Shown: piece by piece, positions 63,833 through 64,000 of the stretch
Layout: the number at the start of each line of letters is the position of its first letter
Numbering within the stretch: position 1 is the first letter of the stretch
DNA from: Enterobacter mori LMG 25706
GTDB lineage: Bacteria > Pseudomonadota > Gammaproteobacteria > Enterobacterales > Enterobacteriaceae
Assembly (NCBI RefSeq): GCF_000211415.1
Contig: NZ_GL890774.1
Span: 18,789 to 82,788 of the forward strand
Direction of reading: 5' to 3'
DNA: 64,000 nt
Made by a program: the position numbers and the translations under genes
Notes under the pieces: model-generated
Database searches by the model: none
What the model saw: the letters and a program-made list of their open reading frames with translations, nothing else
Told to the model about the DNA's origin: nothing

Positions 63833-64000
63833 ATGAAACCAACCACCATCTCCTTACTGCAGAAATGCAAACAGGAAAAAAAACGCTTCGCCACCATCAC
63901 CGCGTATGACTACAGCTTCGCCAAACTCTTTGCCGAAGAGGGTATCAACGTCATGCTGGTCGGAGATTCGTTAGGGATGACGGTACAAGGACATGATTCC
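63833..64000 (+). CDS. panB: 3-methyl-2-oxobutanoate hydroxymethyltransferase (partial, 3' end outside window)
   Basis: First enzyme of pantothenate synthesis, adding a hydroxymethyl group to ketoisovalerate. Only the first 56 codons are present: [20 protein letters not shown], then the conserved [28 protein letters not shown] segment, which carries metal-binding residues of the family. The ATG follows AGGAAACAGT. The window ends inside the gene. Confidence 0.97.
   Translation, partial: MKPTTISLLQKCKQEKKRFATITAYDYSFAKLFAEEGINVMLVGDSLGMTVQGHDS

Overview
The window is a 64-kb stretch of enterobacterial chromosome, most likely from Enterobacter or a close relative. The proteins match Escherichia coli K-12 families almost residue for residue in length and motif. 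Gene order is the E. coli 4-5 minute region read backwards, from gmhB to panB. The GC-rich coding bias, the repeated 50-bp intergenic element and the lack of two E. coli insertions (yaeF, and the yad fimbrial cluster between folK and panB) point away from Escherichia itself. The genus is an inference. Fifty-eight protein genes are called, the last cut by the window edge. No tRNA, rRNA, insertion sequence, prophage, CRISPR array, toxin-antitoxin pair or pseudogene was seen.

Layout. 1-8.8 kb: gmhB (heptose synthesis) diverges from the MetJ-type metNIQ methionine importer, followed by rcsF-trmO, proS, nlpE, arfB-yaeQ and yaeP-rof. 8.8-12.7 kb: tilS, a VOC-family protein (yaeR) and ldcC, all on the minus strand. 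12.8-27.5 kb: the large minus-strand envelope and replication cluster uppS-cdsA-rseP-bamA-skp-lpxD-fabZ-lpxA-lpxB-rnhB-dnaE-accA. It joins undecaprenyl phosphate, phospholipid, outer-membrane protein, lipid A and fatty acid synthesis to the replicative polymerase. 27.6-32.6 kb: the translation group rpsB-tsf-pyrH-frr-dxr, with the structured rpsB leader. 32.6-37.5 kb: map, glnD, dapD and yaeH on the plus strand. 37.5-41.9 kb: cdaR, degP and dgt. 42-44.1 kb: mtnN-btuF-yadS. 44.2-47.5 kb: erpA, clcA and hemL. 47.6-53.6 kb: the fhuACDB ferrichrome uptake operon behind a Fur-type site. 53.8-58.9 kb: mrcB and hrpB. 59-64 kb: thpR-sfsA, dksA-gluQ, pcnB-folK and the start of panB.

Many junctions overlap by 1-11 bases (metN/metI, rcsF/trmO, yaeQ/arfB, yaeP/rof, rnhB/lpxB, lpxB/lpxA, fhuC/fhuD/fhuB, mtnN/btuF, thpR/sfsA, pcnB/folK), indicating translational coupling. 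Eleven genes start with a codon other than ATG: gmhB, nlpE, yaeP, lpxA, skp, frr, btuF and hrpB use GTG, fabZ and cdsA use TTG, and pcnB uses the very rare ATT.

I found no undescribed multi-gene system; this is conserved core genome. The points most worth a second look are the ATT start of pcnB, four copies of a 50-bp hairpin element placed at gene 3' ends, a C9 tract inside sfsA, the rpsB leader, and the two sites where E. coli carries extra genes.
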